Source of the DNA: Paenibacillus lautus NBRC 15380
GTDB lineage: Bacteria; Bacillota; Bacilli; Paenibacillales; Paenibacillaceae
DNA length: 64,000 bases
Assembly (NCBI RefSeq): GCF_004000945.1
Contig: NZ_BIMF01000002.1
Span: forward strand, 1-64,000
Reading direction: 5' to 3'
Part shown: piece by piece, positions 54,300 through 62,439 of the stretch
How positions within the stretch are numbered: position 1 is the stretch's first letter
How the letters are laid out: every line of letters begins with the position of its first letter
Translations under genes and position numbers: made by a program
The notes under the pieces: generated by a model
Databases searched by the model: none
The model's input: the letters and a program-made list of their open reading frames with translations, nothing else
What the model was told of the DNA's origin: nothing

Positions 54300-54842
54300 T
54301 TAGTAAGAAATAAATGCATTCGAACGTTTCAAGGAGCCGCGATTACCTTGAACATTTCCTTCGTTGGGTTCGGTGGATAATGCGCACTGTCGCAGCACGG
54401 AATCCGCGAAACCTTCAAGATGTTCATGGAGCCGTTTAAAATAATGAATCTGTTCCCTGAGCTCCTCGTGCGAGAATGCGCCGAAGATCAGCTCAATCAT
54501 GTACCCGCCAACATTTTCGTTACGCTGCAGCATCTGTCTTCCTGCTTCTGTAATGTCTAAGGCAATCGCTCTCCGGTCTGTCTTGCTTCGCCTTCTAATC
54601 GCGAATCCGGAAGTCTCCAGCTTGTCGCATATCGCCGTTACCGCTCCGGATGTGAAATCGAGCTGTTCCGCCAGCTCGCCAAGCCTCTGCTCGCCATCCC
54701 GGAATATCGTGTTGAGAATCAACAAGCCTGGTAGTGAGATGCCTTCTACCGAGATTTTGTCACGCTCTTTGACAAACCTGCGTACCACTTTACGAAAATG
54801 CCAATCGGCCTCCTCCAATAAATCCCAATCCTTCTCTTCCAT
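54300..54842 (-). CDS. MarR family transcriptional regulator
   Basis: About 180 residues. Winged-helix core: ISLPGLLILNTIFRDGEQRLGELAEQLDFTSGAVTAICDKLETSGFAIRRRSKTDRRAIALDITEAGRQML, followed by a dimerisation helix. ATG 54842 has GAGGAG in front and fits the family; an in-frame ATG at 55004 would add 54 residues unlike MarR and lacks a ribosome site. It heads the arylsulfotransferase-ABC unit with only 27 bp to the next gene, so it probably controls its own operon in response to an aromatic or sulfur compound. Confidence 0.87.
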   Translation of the reverse strand: MEEKDWDLLEEADWHFRKVVRRFVKERDKISVEGISLPGLLILNTIFRDGEQRLGELAEQLDFTSGAVTAICDKLETSGFAIRRRSKTDRRAIALDITEAGRQMLQRNENVGGYMIELIFGAFSHEELREQIHYFKRLHEHLEGFADSVLRQCALSTEPNEGNVQGNRGSLKRSNAFISY

Positions 54843-55019
54843 GTCGCTCCTCTCTCGGGTCATAAACCTCCATATGCAGTCCTTATCTCCCGCAGCTAAC
54901 TCTTGCAATACAGAAAGACCCCCATCTACCCCTTTCGTCGTACTAACGACAAAACGAGTAAACAGGAGCCTTTGGTGGACCAATCGGCTGACCGTATCGT
55001 TCAATGCTAAGATAATGAA

Positions 55020-55036
55020 TGATCATTTAATGATCA
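55020..55036. promoter_or_regulatory. TGATCATT palindrome upstream of marR
   Basis: TGATCATT-T-AATGATCA, perfect 8-bp arms, about 180 bp before the marR start. A second pair (GTCGT / ACGAC, about 54937-54950) lies closer. Both are candidate MarR sites; the 287-bp gap 54843-55129 holds no gene. Confidence 0.4.
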
Positions 55037-55129
55037 CTGAAGGATGATGCCTGTGGCTAGATTAAACCAATTAATTCCACCTGTCAAGTAGGAATTATTC
55101 TCTATGGTTCGAAAGAAATGAATAGTTAA

Positions 55130-56518
55130 CTAAATGAACGACAACCGCGCACCCATTTGACGGATATGGTTGACGTCAGCGAACAAGATAAAATAATTGT
55201 AGAACGTTTCCCCAATTTGGACAGGGCGTGGGTATCTTACGATCAGGGCGGACTGCTTATTCATCTCCGCTGGTTGGTCGGCTGACGGAAAAATAAAACA
55301 CGCTTCTTGATTTTGTATCTTCACAGGAACAATTCTTGGTGATGAGCCGTAAGGCATCAATGGGTGAAAGGCTTCAGAGTGGCACACTTCGGTAATACCT
55401 TCACTCGATGAAATCGCAGATACCTGAAAAAAACCGTCGGCCCCTTCGTATCTCTCTTCACTGACCCGACGCCAGTTTGCGGGATATGGAAAGGATACCC
55501 GGTACACAAAGCTGGTGAAGATGTTTTCCGAAATCCTTCTGGCTCTAGGAGACCACTGCAAAGCTGTAATCCGGCCGCCGCTGACAACGTTCACCGGCAC
55601 CTGATCCCTGAGATCCACAATCCAGAGCTGACTTGCGCTTTCTACACCTGCGCATCCCGATAAATACGCGATTTTCATACCGTCCGGGGACCACCCTACG
55701 GGAGTGGCAAAACAGTCGGATGCCGCAATCGTTCGTTGATTCTGACCGGTGCGGCTGTCGATCTGGATAAGAGAATAATAATTGGGCTCTTCATAAGCGG
55801 TTGCGCTGTAGGCGATGCTCTGGGAGTCCGGGGACCATGACGGAAAATAGTTTTTGGCGAGCGGTCCGCCTTCCAGTGTATAGATGGTACCCGTTGCCAA
55901 ATCCACAGTTGAAATTATGGAGATGCTTGCACCAGGGAATGTATACAGTGCGAAGGTTCCGTCCGGGGATATCCGAACGTCGTGGAGCGGTCCGTTCGTA
56001 TTTTGCGTGATTTGTCTCCGTTTCGTGCCATCGGTTCGCATGCGGAAGAGCTGCGTGATGCCGCTGGCATCGGGAGCCGCAAATAGAAGCTCCGTACCCG
56101 AAGGGAACCATTGGACATCACTAGCTCCTGGCTCTGAGAAGGTATAGCTCCGATGCGTGAACGTATCATAAACGACGATTCGGTCGTTTTTAACATACAC
56201 CAGAGACCGGTTGTCAGGAGACCAGTCCAGCAGCGTGAAGGGGTCAATTTGGTCAATCCTGGCTACAGTACGCGTGGCAATACTCAGCAAGTAGACCACA
56301 TTTCCAATTCCGATAAATGCGATACTCCTGCTGTCGGGCGACCAATAAGGAACAGAGAATTCCGCGCCAAGTCCCCGAGTAAGTTGAACATGAAGTCCGT
56401 CCTGCGGTCGGTACAGCCAAATGTCGAACGGTCCGCCGCGATTCGATGTGTAGGCAATCCACCCTTGATCAAGAACATGAGAAACTGCTTGCAAGGCCAA
56501 CATCCTCTCTTGAATCAT
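55130..56518 (-). CDS. PD40/TolB-like beta-propeller protein
   Basis: A 462-residue protein. Residues 15-330 hold six or seven propeller repeats of the TolB/PD40 type (YWSPDSRSIAFIG, DWSPDNRSLVYVK, QWFPSGTELLFAA, RISPDGTFALYTF, SWSPDSQSIAYSA, GWSPDGMKIAYLS). The C-terminal 120 residues (FPYPANWRRVSEERYEGADGFF) form a separate domain resembling PsbP-like or stress-protein tails. No signal peptide is evident. ATG 56518 has GGAG six bases upstream. A 19-codon ORF lies just upstream on the same strand. Function unknown. Confidence 0.75.
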   Translation of the reverse strand: MIQERMLALQAVSHVLDQGWIAYTSNRGGPFDIWLYRPQDGLHVQLTRGLGAEFSVPYWSPDSRSIAFIGIGNVVYLLSIATRTVARIDQIDPFTLLDWSPDNRSLVYVKNDRIVVYDTFTHRSYTFSEPGASDVQWFPSGTELLFAAPDASGITQLFRMRTDGTKRRQITQNTNGPLHDVRISPDGTFALYTFPGASISIISTVDLATGTIYTLEGGPLAKNYFPSWSPDSQSIAYSATAYEEPNYYSLIQIDSRTGQNQRTIAASDCFATPVGWSPDGMKIAYLSGCAGVESASQLWIVDLRDQVPVNVVSGGRITALQWSPRARRISENIFTSFVYRVSFPYPANWRRVSEERYEGADGFFQVSAISSSEGITEVCHSEAFHPLMPYGSSPRIVPVKIQNQEACFIFPSADQPAEMNKQSALIVRYPRPVQIGETFYNYFILFADVNHIRQMGARLSFI

Positions 56519-56536
56519 CTGATACTCCAGATATAT

Positions 56537-56596
56537 TCAGTGGAGGACGGTTAGGCGACCGTCCCGGATGGATTTATGACGCTTCTTCTTTTTCAT
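56537..56596 (-). CDS. Possible 19-residue basic peptide upstream of the PD40 gene
   Basis: ATG with AGAGGAT eight bases upstream, reading MKKKKRHKSIRDGRLTVLH and a TGA, 18 bp before the PD40 start. A 7-bp hairpin (GGACGGT-TAGGCG-ACCGTCC, 56545-56564) lies inside it. The codon context looks designed but such short ORFs arise by chance; it may be a leader peptide. Confidence 0.3.
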   Translation of the reverse strand: MKKKKRHKSIRDGRLTVLH

Positions 56597-56801
56597 TTGT
56601 CTTATCCTCTGGAAAAGATAACGCTCCACCAGAAAAATGATGGCCGATTCATGCCTAAGAGGCGTATCGAGCAAAGCGACCCTAAACCAGGGGTAACGAT
56701 GCTCCATAAGTTCACCTCAAATTACGATTGGTGTAATCAGTACAAAGGTTCCCATCCGTTGACGTTCAAGAAATTCTATCATAAAAATTTCTCATCAATC
56801 C

Positions 56802-57284
56802 TTATGCATAAAATTCAATTGCAGGGTTACCTGAGAACATGGTATTGGAATATTCGCCGGCCTTGTATTCTGAGATGACTTTTGTCCAAAAAGCTTGGGC
56901 TGACAGATTTTTTTCCAACCAAGCGATACTCCAATTGCCCTTAAACATTTCGAACACTTTGAAAGCTGCCTCTTTACCAATTGACTGCTTTCGGTATTTT
57001 TTCAAGATGAAAAATTCCGCCATGGAATAGTTTGGAGTTGCATCACTAGCTGTTTTGATTTCTCTCACCAATACAAATCCGGCCAGCTTCCCCGATTGTA
57101 TAACAAGGTAAGGATACCGCCCATCTTCCGTCCAGTAATTGTCTAAATACTTATAATCGTACAGGCCAAATTCGTTAACGTCATTCTCACGCTCATCTTC
57201 ATATGGACTCATATCGTATTGATAGAGTTCCATCAGGTTACGTAATATTATTTTCTGCTCATATGAAACCCTTAGAAGTTCCAC
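56802..57284 (-). CDS. GNAT N-acetyltransferase
   Basis: A 160-residue acetyltransferase: MAEFFILKKYRKQSIGKEAAFKVFEMFKGNW holds the acetyl-CoA loop (R-K-Q-S-I-G-K), with YPYLVIQSGKLAGFVLVREI as the preceding strands. GTG start with a G-rich GGTGG site. Monocistronic. The 283 bp to its left hold only the mini-ORF above; the 203 bp to its right show nothing. Substrate unknown. Confidence 0.85.
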   Translation of the reverse strand: MELLRVSYEQKIILRNLMELYQYDMSPYEDERENDVNEFGLYDYKYLDNYWTEDGRYPYLVIQSGKLAGFVLVREIKTASDATPNYSMAEFFILKKYRKQSIGKEAAFKVFEMFKGNWSIAWLEKNLSAQAFWTKVISEYKAGEYSNTMFSGNPAIEFYA

Positions 57285-57487
57285 CTACCCACCACCATTC
57301 CTCTGTATGTATGTAAAAATATTCAATATGGTTATGGATCAATCCTGCCTATATTTGAGAATACCGCAGTCAAAAAAACGTTCCCTCATCGGCTAATTAT
57401 CCGCGTTTTTCTAGTATTGTCCAACACAATAAAGGTTGGTAGAGTATAACAGTTATACTATCGCACATACATAAGGAGAGGAACACA

Positions 57488-58609
57488 ATGACAGTTCAAC
57501 AACAAGCAGCTAAGGATTCCATGATCGAATGGCTGGCAAATGAACAAGAGCTTGGCCATAAGCCCAGCAAAATCGAATTAGCGGGAGAATTTGATCTCCA
57601 CGACATGCATTATTATATTTTCAAATATAAGAAGACCCTGTTTGGCAAATGGCTGGTCGGCGTTTGCGGCGGTTATGAAAGTCCGTCAGACACCGAGCAT
57701 TGTGGACATGTATTCAGTGAGATGCAGCCCTATCATCCTTCCACTGCGGAACAGGAAGCTGTAGCCATGGTTAACATGATTCGTGAGTATTGGATGAAGC
57801 AGGCTGCACGATATGAGGCAGGGGAAGCTTCAGAGGATAACACGCTGGACTCCAATGAATCATCCGGGATATTTAATGGCTTCGTTCTGTTGAACTCCCC
57901 GGAATGCGACCTGGAACAGATCAAAGCAAATCTTCTGCACGATTGGAATATTTCGTCTTCCCCGGAGGATGGCAGCTCCGGAGAGGAAAAAGAAGGAATT
58001 CTGGTCTTTGAGTCAGACGGCTGCATGATCGCGGTCAGCTTCGTTGATGCTCCGGTACCGGATGGCGAGGCTGAGCATTATGCGCAAGGCAACTATCTGT
58101 GGCCAGAGGCTGTGGAGGTAACCAAAACTCATGTCAGCCAGCTTATTCTGACGGTGTTTTCGCGTGCTGCCTCCCCGCTTGATAGCGGCAGGGTGTACAC
58201 CAAGCTGGCGGCGAGCTGTTTGAAGCTGCCTAATGCCGTCGGGCTCTATTCATCCGGCACGGTATTTCAGCCTGAGCTCTTTGTGGAAATGGCTGAAACC
58301 ATGAAATCCGACGATCTATTTCCGCTGTTAAATCTGGTATACTTCGGGCTAGTTCGTACGGAATCCGGAGTCAATGGATATACATATGGGCTCAGAGCCT
58401 TTGGTAAAGACGAGATCGAAGTGCTGGACAGCCAGGTGACACCTGCCGAGCTTCGTGAATTCCTTATGGATATTTCTTTATATATTGTTGAACAGAACGT
58501 CACACTAAGAGACGGGGAAACCATTGGCTTTTCGGCGGAGCAGAAGCTGCCGATTATGCGTTCCGAGGGTGTCTATCTTGATGGTGACACGCTTAAAATC
58601 AAATTCTGA
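57488..58609 (+). CDS. DUF4261 domain protein
   Basis: A 373-residue acidic cytosolic protein. The C-terminal two thirds fit DUF4261: GFVLLNSPECDLEQIKANLLHDW, ESDGCMIAVSFVDAPVPDGEAE, LPNAVGLYSSGTVFQPELFVEMAE and TYGLRAFGKDEIEVLDSQ. The first 60 residues (DSMIEWLANEQELGHKPSKIELAGEFD) resemble a separate small domain found alone in other Bacillota proteins. AAGGAG precedes the ATG. Function unknown; monocistronic with an imperfect terminator. Confidence 0.75.
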   Translation: MTVQQQAAKDSMIEWLANEQELGHKPSKIELAGEFDLHDMHYYIFKYKKTLFGKWLVGVCGGYESPSDTEHCGHVFSEMQPYHPSTAEQEAVAMVNMIREYWMKQAARYEAGEASEDNTLDSNESSGIFNGFVLLNSPECDLEQIKANLLHDWNISSSPEDGSSGEEKEGILVFESDGCMIAVSFVDAPVPDGEAEHYAQGNYLWPEAVEVTKTHVSQLILTVFSRAASPLDSGRVYTKLAASCLKLPNAVGLYSSGTVFQPELFVEMAETMKSDDLFPLLNLVYFGLVRTESGVNGYTYGLRAFGKDEIEVLDSQVTPAELREFLMDISLYIVEQNVTLRDGETIGFSAEQKLPIMRSEGVYLDGDTLKIKF

Positions 58610-58631
58610 TTCCATGTGATCTTCTCCAATA

Positions 58632-58672
58632 AAAAGGCTCTCCAAGTCATTCAATTAACTTGGTGAGCTTTT
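58632..58672. terminator. Imperfect bidirectional terminator
   Basis: AAAAGGCTCTCCAAGT / ACTTGGTGAGCTTTT with a mismatch and a bulge, between the converging DUF4261 and ABC-2 permease genes; A-run and T-run flank it. Confidence 0.6.
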
Positions 58673-58758
58673 CAAACTCCACAGCCCGTAAGCTTACCGA
58701 GTGATCCATTAATTGTTCTCGTTGTATCCTAGGGTCGTCCTCTCTTTGAGTCCATCCT

Positions 58759-59496
58759 CTAATCGTTGACACCACTCATTTTCTTCCTAAACGCGAAAAT
58801 GGCTACGACCATGATAACAACGGAATATCCAATCACCCACCACAAGTGAGGTAAGATCGAAGCGTATTCTCCGGAGATGGCGGCTCTTCCCGCATCAACC
58901 GCATGAGCAAAAGGGAGAACATACGCAATCTCTTTAAACCAACCGCCGACAAGATTCAGATCAAACCAAGTGCCGCTAAGCCATGCGCTAAGATTCGTCA
59001 ATAATGCTCCACATATACCGCTTACCTGCTTATCATTAAATATACTGCCTGCCAGCAACCCGATTCCAATAAACAGAACCGCTGTTGGAAGGAGAACAAT
59101 AACGGAGAGCAGAACATTCAAAGTTACTTGTAATCCCAAGAAGGAAGCCGCAACAAAGGTTATGGCAACCTGGAGAATCGCCATCGGAACTAAAGGTAAT
59201 GTATATCCCACGATATAATTCGGCGCAGTTAGCGGACCCGTATACAATCTCATTAAAAATGAGGAGCTCCGATCTTTGGCTATGAGCATCCCAGAGAAAA
59301 GTGAAATGAAGGAGAACCCGAACACGGCAACGCCCGGAACAAGCTGATCAATGACAAAGAGTTCAATTTCAATATTCTGTTGCAGGGCAGATAGCAGCAA
59401 AAGTATAACCAAAGGGAAGCCGATGCCAAAGGCCAAATTCAGCGGATCTCTAACCATTTCTTTGTGGTTTCGTGTGGCAAATGCTGTAGCTCTCAT
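58759..59496 (-). CDS. ABC-2 type transporter permease
   Basis: A 245-residue membrane protein with six segments of the ABC-2 (daunorubicin-exporter-like) type: LNLAFGIGFPLVILLLLSALQ, FGFSFISLFSGMLIAKDRSSSFLMRLYTGPLT and the LPFAHAVDAGRAAI motif near the C-terminus. It should export a drug, lipid or peptide together with the ATPase that overlaps it by 4 bp. Confidence 0.87.
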   Translation of the reverse strand: MRATAFATRNHKEMVRDPLNLAFGIGFPLVILLLLSALQQNIEIELFVIDQLVPGVAVFGFSFISLFSGMLIAKDRSSSFLMRLYTGPLTAPNYIVGYTLPLVPMAILQVAITFVAASFLGLQVTLNVLLSVIVLLPTAVLFIGIGLLAGSIFNDKQVSGICGALLTNLSAWLSGTWFDLNLVGGWFKEIAYVLPFAHAVDAGRAAISGEYASILPHLWWVIGYSVVIMVVAIFAFRKKMSGVND

Positions 59497-60227
59497 CCTG
59501 TTGCCTCCTCTAATGCAGCTAAAGATACAAAAGCATCCTCAAGTGTTGGAGTGTTTGTCTTTTCTATTAATTCTGCAGCAGTTCCAACTGCCTTTAATCT
59601 CCCTTTCGTCATAATCCCGATTCGATCCGAAAGCGCTTCTGCCTCCTCCATATGGTGAGTTGTCAGAATGATGGTGATTTTTCCCTTGAGTTGTTTAATA
59701 GCTGTCCAAAGCTGCCGTCTTGCGATGACATCCAGTCCCAGTGTGGGTTCGTCTAGGAAAAGGATCGAAGGGTTCGAAATCAGGGCCATGGCAATACTAA
59801 GTCGTCTTTGCATTCCTCCCGACAGCGTCTTGGCTTTATCTTGAGCCACCTCGCGAAGACTAAAAGTGTCCAGCATTTCTTCCACCTTTACGGCAATAGA
59901 CGAACTGTCATATCCGTAAACTTTAGCAATAAACTCAAGATTCTCTTTCACAGACAAATTCCGAGCCACAGCCGTTTCCTGAGGTGACACATTAATCTTT
60001 TCTTTGACTGCATACGGATTGGCGACGATACTGTCTCCTAACAGAGCGGCGTCGCCGCTACTCGGCTTACTGAGGCAGGTTAACATCTTGATCGTTGTCG
60101 TCTTTCCAGCACCATTCACGCCAAGCAGAGCAAACAGCTCGCCTTGCTCGATCTTAAGGTTAAGAGAATCAACGGCGGTTTTGGTCTTGTATCTTTTGGT
60201 TAAATTCTTCGTTTGAATGGCAATCAC
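59493..60227 (-). CDS. ABC transporter ATP-binding protein (DrrA/CcmA type)
   Basis: A 244-residue ATPase: Walker A GVNGAGKTT, Q-loop NVSPQETAVARNLSV, signature LSGGMQRR, Walker B ILFLDEPTLGLD, switch His in ILTTHHMEEAE. Middle gene of regulator-ATPase-permease, overlapping both neighbours by 4 bp (ATGA). Typical small two-component exporter. Confidence 0.9.
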   Translation of the reverse strand: MIAIQTKNLTKRYKTKTAVDSLNLKIEQGELFALLGVNGAGKTTTIKMLTCLSKPSSGDAALLGDSIVANPYAVKEKINVSPQETAVARNLSVKENLEFIAKVYGYDSSSIAVKVEEMLDTFSLREVAQDKAKTLSGGMQRRLSIAMALISNPSILFLDEPTLGLDVIARRQLWTAIKQLKGKITIILTTHHMEEAEALSDRIGIMTKGRLKAVGTAAELIEKTNTPTLEDAFVSLAALEEATG

Positions 60228-60664
60228 TCATCTTCCTCCTCGTATGTCTGCGCATGTAATATATCCTCTGCAAACTGCAGCAAGTCTTCGCTTTTCATAA
60301 TGGCAATTCCCTTCTGCGCCTCATCACCCAGAACCAGCAGGCTATCACCAGGGCGTATATCGAATATTTCCCTGGCCTTTTTGGGAATTACGATCTGTCC
60401 ACGTTCCCCGACCCGTACCATTCCAAAAATATGTTTTCCCTTTGGCCGAAGACCGATTTCTGAATGCTCATCGGAATAATGGACCAGATCATCCAATACA
60501 ACCCCATACAGTTCCGCAAGAGCTGTACAATGCTGAATATCCGGTACAGTCTCTCCATTTTCCCACTTTGCAACAGCTTGTCTTGATACGCCAATCTTTT
60601 CGGCAACATCTTCTTGGGTGAATCGGTGTTTTTTTCGTAATTTCTTCAAATTCATATTAATCAT
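60224..60664 (-). CDS. XRE HTH regulator fused to AbrB/SpoVT domain
   Basis: About 146 residues. N-terminal XRE helix-turn-helix (LKKLRKKHRFTQEDVAEKIGVSRQAVAKWENGETVPDIQ) and a C-terminal swapped-hairpin AbrB domain (about 88-130: MVRVGERGQIVIPKKAREIFDIRPGDSLLVLGD). Two DNA-binding domains in one chain suggest a repressor of its own operon. ATG 60664 has AAAGGAT nine bases upstream; the longer reading from 60769 is rejected. It heads the exporter operon; a TATAAT lies about 25 bp upstream on the minus strand. Confidence 0.85.
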   Translation of the reverse strand: MINMNLKKLRKKHRFTQEDVAEKIGVSRQAVAKWENGETVPDIQHCTALAELYGVVLDDLVHYSDEHSEIGLRPKGKHIFGMVRVGERGQIVIPKKAREIFDIRPGDSLLVLGDEAQKGIAIMKSEDLLQFAEDILHAQTYEEEDE

Positions 60665-60770
60665 GTTGATCACATCCTTTTTTCTCATTATAAAGTCATT
60701 TTCCGAGCAAACCACCAATCCAGGATAACATTCCATGTTGCTTTCGGTTGCCGCAGAACAGCCACACACA

Positions 60771-60802
60771 AAAAAGCCCCCTGTCAGAAGGGAGGCTTTT
60801 TT
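60771..60802 (-). terminator. Terminator of the yeeE-tusA pair
   Basis: AAAAAGCC-CCCT / AGGG-AGGCTTTTTT, 6-nt loop; A-run on the left arm gives the T-run on the minus strand. About 20 bp after the TusA-family stop. Confidence 0.85.
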
Positions 60803-60821
60803 CGCGGTTATGAGAATAGCA

Positions 60822-61049
60822 TTACGCCTGGATAAACAGGCTGAATTCCTGTCCGTTTTTGACCGGCTCCTGTGCCATGGTGTAGCCGTGTTTAACGACT
60901 TCCTCCGGCACGTTCCGAAAAGCGGAAGGACAGTCCGAAATGACCTGAAGCGTTTGTCCTTTTTTCATATCACGGAGTGTTTCGAGTGTGTAGATGACCG
61001 GGTAAGGACAAGATTCCCCTCGGAGATCCAGTGTGAAATCAACGGACAT
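60822..61049 (-). CDS. TusA family sulfurtransferase (YedF/YeeD-like)
   Basis: A 75-residue cytosolic protein with the TusA CPxP motif (ESCPYPVIYTLETLRDMKKGQ, Cys14-Pro17), which carries persulfide sulfur. ATG 61049 has AAAGGGG nine bases upstream and overlaps the 3' end of the YeeE-type gene by 11 bp. Next to YeeE/YedE transporters the protein receives sulfur from imported thiosulfate or a related compound. Normal length. Confidence 0.9.
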   Translation of the reverse strand: MSVDFTLDLRGESCPYPVIYTLETLRDMKKGQTLQVISDCPSAFRNVPEEVVKHGYTMAQEPVKNGQEFSLFIQA

Positions 61050-62247
61050 GGGTTGCATCCCCTTTCTTGAATCCTACGCCGAAGCGGTAGTTTTTTTGCC
61101 AGTATGCGGCGACAGCAAATCCGCCCCCGAGTACGAGCAGCGTAACCATCAATGCAGCCGCCGGACCCATGACGGTGATGAGGTTGATAGGCGAGCCGCT
61201 CTTCACGAGAAGGTCAAATACCCCCATATGATCCCATGCATATGCCAAAGCGGTTGCACCTATAATGTTGCCGATAAACACGGGTAAAAAGACAACTTGT
61301 CCCTCCATCAGCCGGTACATCATGCCGGTTTCGCAACCGCCGGCCATGACAATACCCAGGCCGAAGAGCAATCCCCCGATAAAGGTGCTTGGGGCGGCAA
61401 TTTTTGTAATCGGGTCCAGACCGTATACAAGTATAACGATAAGCGTAGCGACAGAGCTGACTGCCATACCGACGGCAATCGCTTTTGTCATCGTGGCCCG
61501 GCCGCTGATCCACAGATCGCGAAAAGCGGAAGTAAAGCAGATCTGCCCCCGTTCGATCAGGATGCCGAATGCCGCTCCGAAAAGGGCGGCTGTCCCCAAC
61601 ATCGTGCGGCCGGTTGCGTAGAAGTATACGATCAGCCCGATGTACGCAAGACCTAACACAGCCCCCAATAGGGGTTGCCGGTTCTTACCCGGTTTAACGG
61701 ACGGCACGGTACCGCCCATTTTGAGTACGGGCTTCCCTTTCCACCATCTTGTGTTAACCAGCCGAGCACCCAAAAACGTGCCCGCACCAGTAGCAACGAT
61801 AAAGATCCAGGAATGAAGGGAGAATTGAGGCACACCGGTAAAAAAGGCTGCGAGATTGCACCCCAGAGCCAGCCGGGCTCCGAAGCCCGCGATGATTCCT
61901 CCGACAAATCCCTGAACGTACCGCCGTTTCTGTCTCGGCATTCGGATCTTAAAATTGCTGCTCAGCAGAATCGTAATGAGGGCTCCGATAAACATGCCCC
62001 ATACGATCCAGCCGTCGGTCCGCGTCCATGTCGTTCCGTTCATATGGACGAGGTCGAAATACGCCCAATCCGATACATCCACCCCGATGAATTCCAGAAT
62101 ATGCCCCCCGAGACGGGTGAACTCACCGGTTACCGCCCATACCGTATGGGTGATTCCGAAGTAGACCGCGCTGAGAATACCGGCCAGGGCCATAACGAGA
62201 TAAGGACTCCAGTAGCTTCCGAACCATGTTGAATATAACTTTTTCAC
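61039..62247 (-). CDS. YeeE/YedE family sulfur-compound transporter
   Basis: A 402-residue membrane protein of the YeeE/TsuA family, with about ten segments and the repeated Cys-containing motifs GFGARLALGCNLAAFFTGVPQFSLHSW, ERGQICFTSAFRDLW and GIVMAGGCETGMMYRLMEGQVVF. In characterised members these Cys relay thiosulfate sulfur through the membrane. The GTG start has GAGGAG eleven bases upstream. First gene of a two-gene unit with TusA. A perfect 10-bp inverted repeat lies 43-75 bp upstream. Confidence 0.9.
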   Translation of the reverse strand: MKKLYSTWFGSYWSPYLVMALAGILSAVYFGITHTVWAVTGEFTRLGGHILEFIGVDVSDWAYFDLVHMNGTTWTRTDGWIVWGMFIGALITILLSSNFKIRMPRQKRRYVQGFVGGIIAGFGARLALGCNLAAFFTGVPQFSLHSWIFIVATGAGTFLGARLVNTRWWKGKPVLKMGGTVPSVKPGKNRQPLLGAVLGLAYIGLIVYFYATGRTMLGTAALFGAAFGILIERGQICFTSAFRDLWISGRATMTKAIAVGMAVSSVATLIVILVYGLDPITKIAAPSTFIGGLLFGLGIVMAGGCETGMMYRLMEGQVVFLPVFIGNIIGATALAYAWDHMGVFDLLVKSGSPINLITVMGPAAALMVTLLVLGGGFAVAAYWQKNYRFGVGFKKGDATHVR

Positions 62248-62289
62248 TTGCTCAATAACTCCTCTTCCGCTAAATTCACAACTCTAATC

Positions 62290-62322
62290 TATAGTAAAAC
62301 CCACAAATTCCATTTTACTATA
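62290..62322. promoter_or_regulatory. Inverted repeat upstream of the YeeE-type gene
   Basis: TATAGTAAAA (62290-62299), 13-bp spacer, TTTTACTATA (62313-62322): perfect 10-bp arms. It covers the likely promoter, since TATAG-type -10 sequences are inside it. Candidate operator for a sulfur-responsive regulator encoded elsewhere. Confidence 0.6.
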
Positions 62323-62373
62323 AAAACTTTAATGCGGGGATGAAATTTGTTCATGATCTTACATCGTTAAAAC

Positions 62374-62398
62374 AAAAAAGCCGCGATGATTCGCGACT
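62374..62398 (-). terminator. Terminator of the DinB-family gene
   Basis: AGCCGCGA / TCGCGACT 8-bp stem with one G-U pair and a TGAT loop, followed on the minus strand by TTTTTTG. Confidence 0.75.
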
Positions 62399-62439
62399 TC
62401 CTATGCGTGTATGTTCTTGTTCTCCGAACTCATTTATGT

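Noticed and set aside
54843-55004. 54-residue N-terminal extension of the MarR protein
   Set aside because: It lacks a ribosome site, resembles no MarR N-terminus, and the ATG at 54842 has GAGGAG in front.
56576-56878. 100-codon plus-strand ORF between the PD40 and GNAT genes
   Set aside because: It overlaps the GNAT gene antisense, has no ribosome site and no family resemblance.
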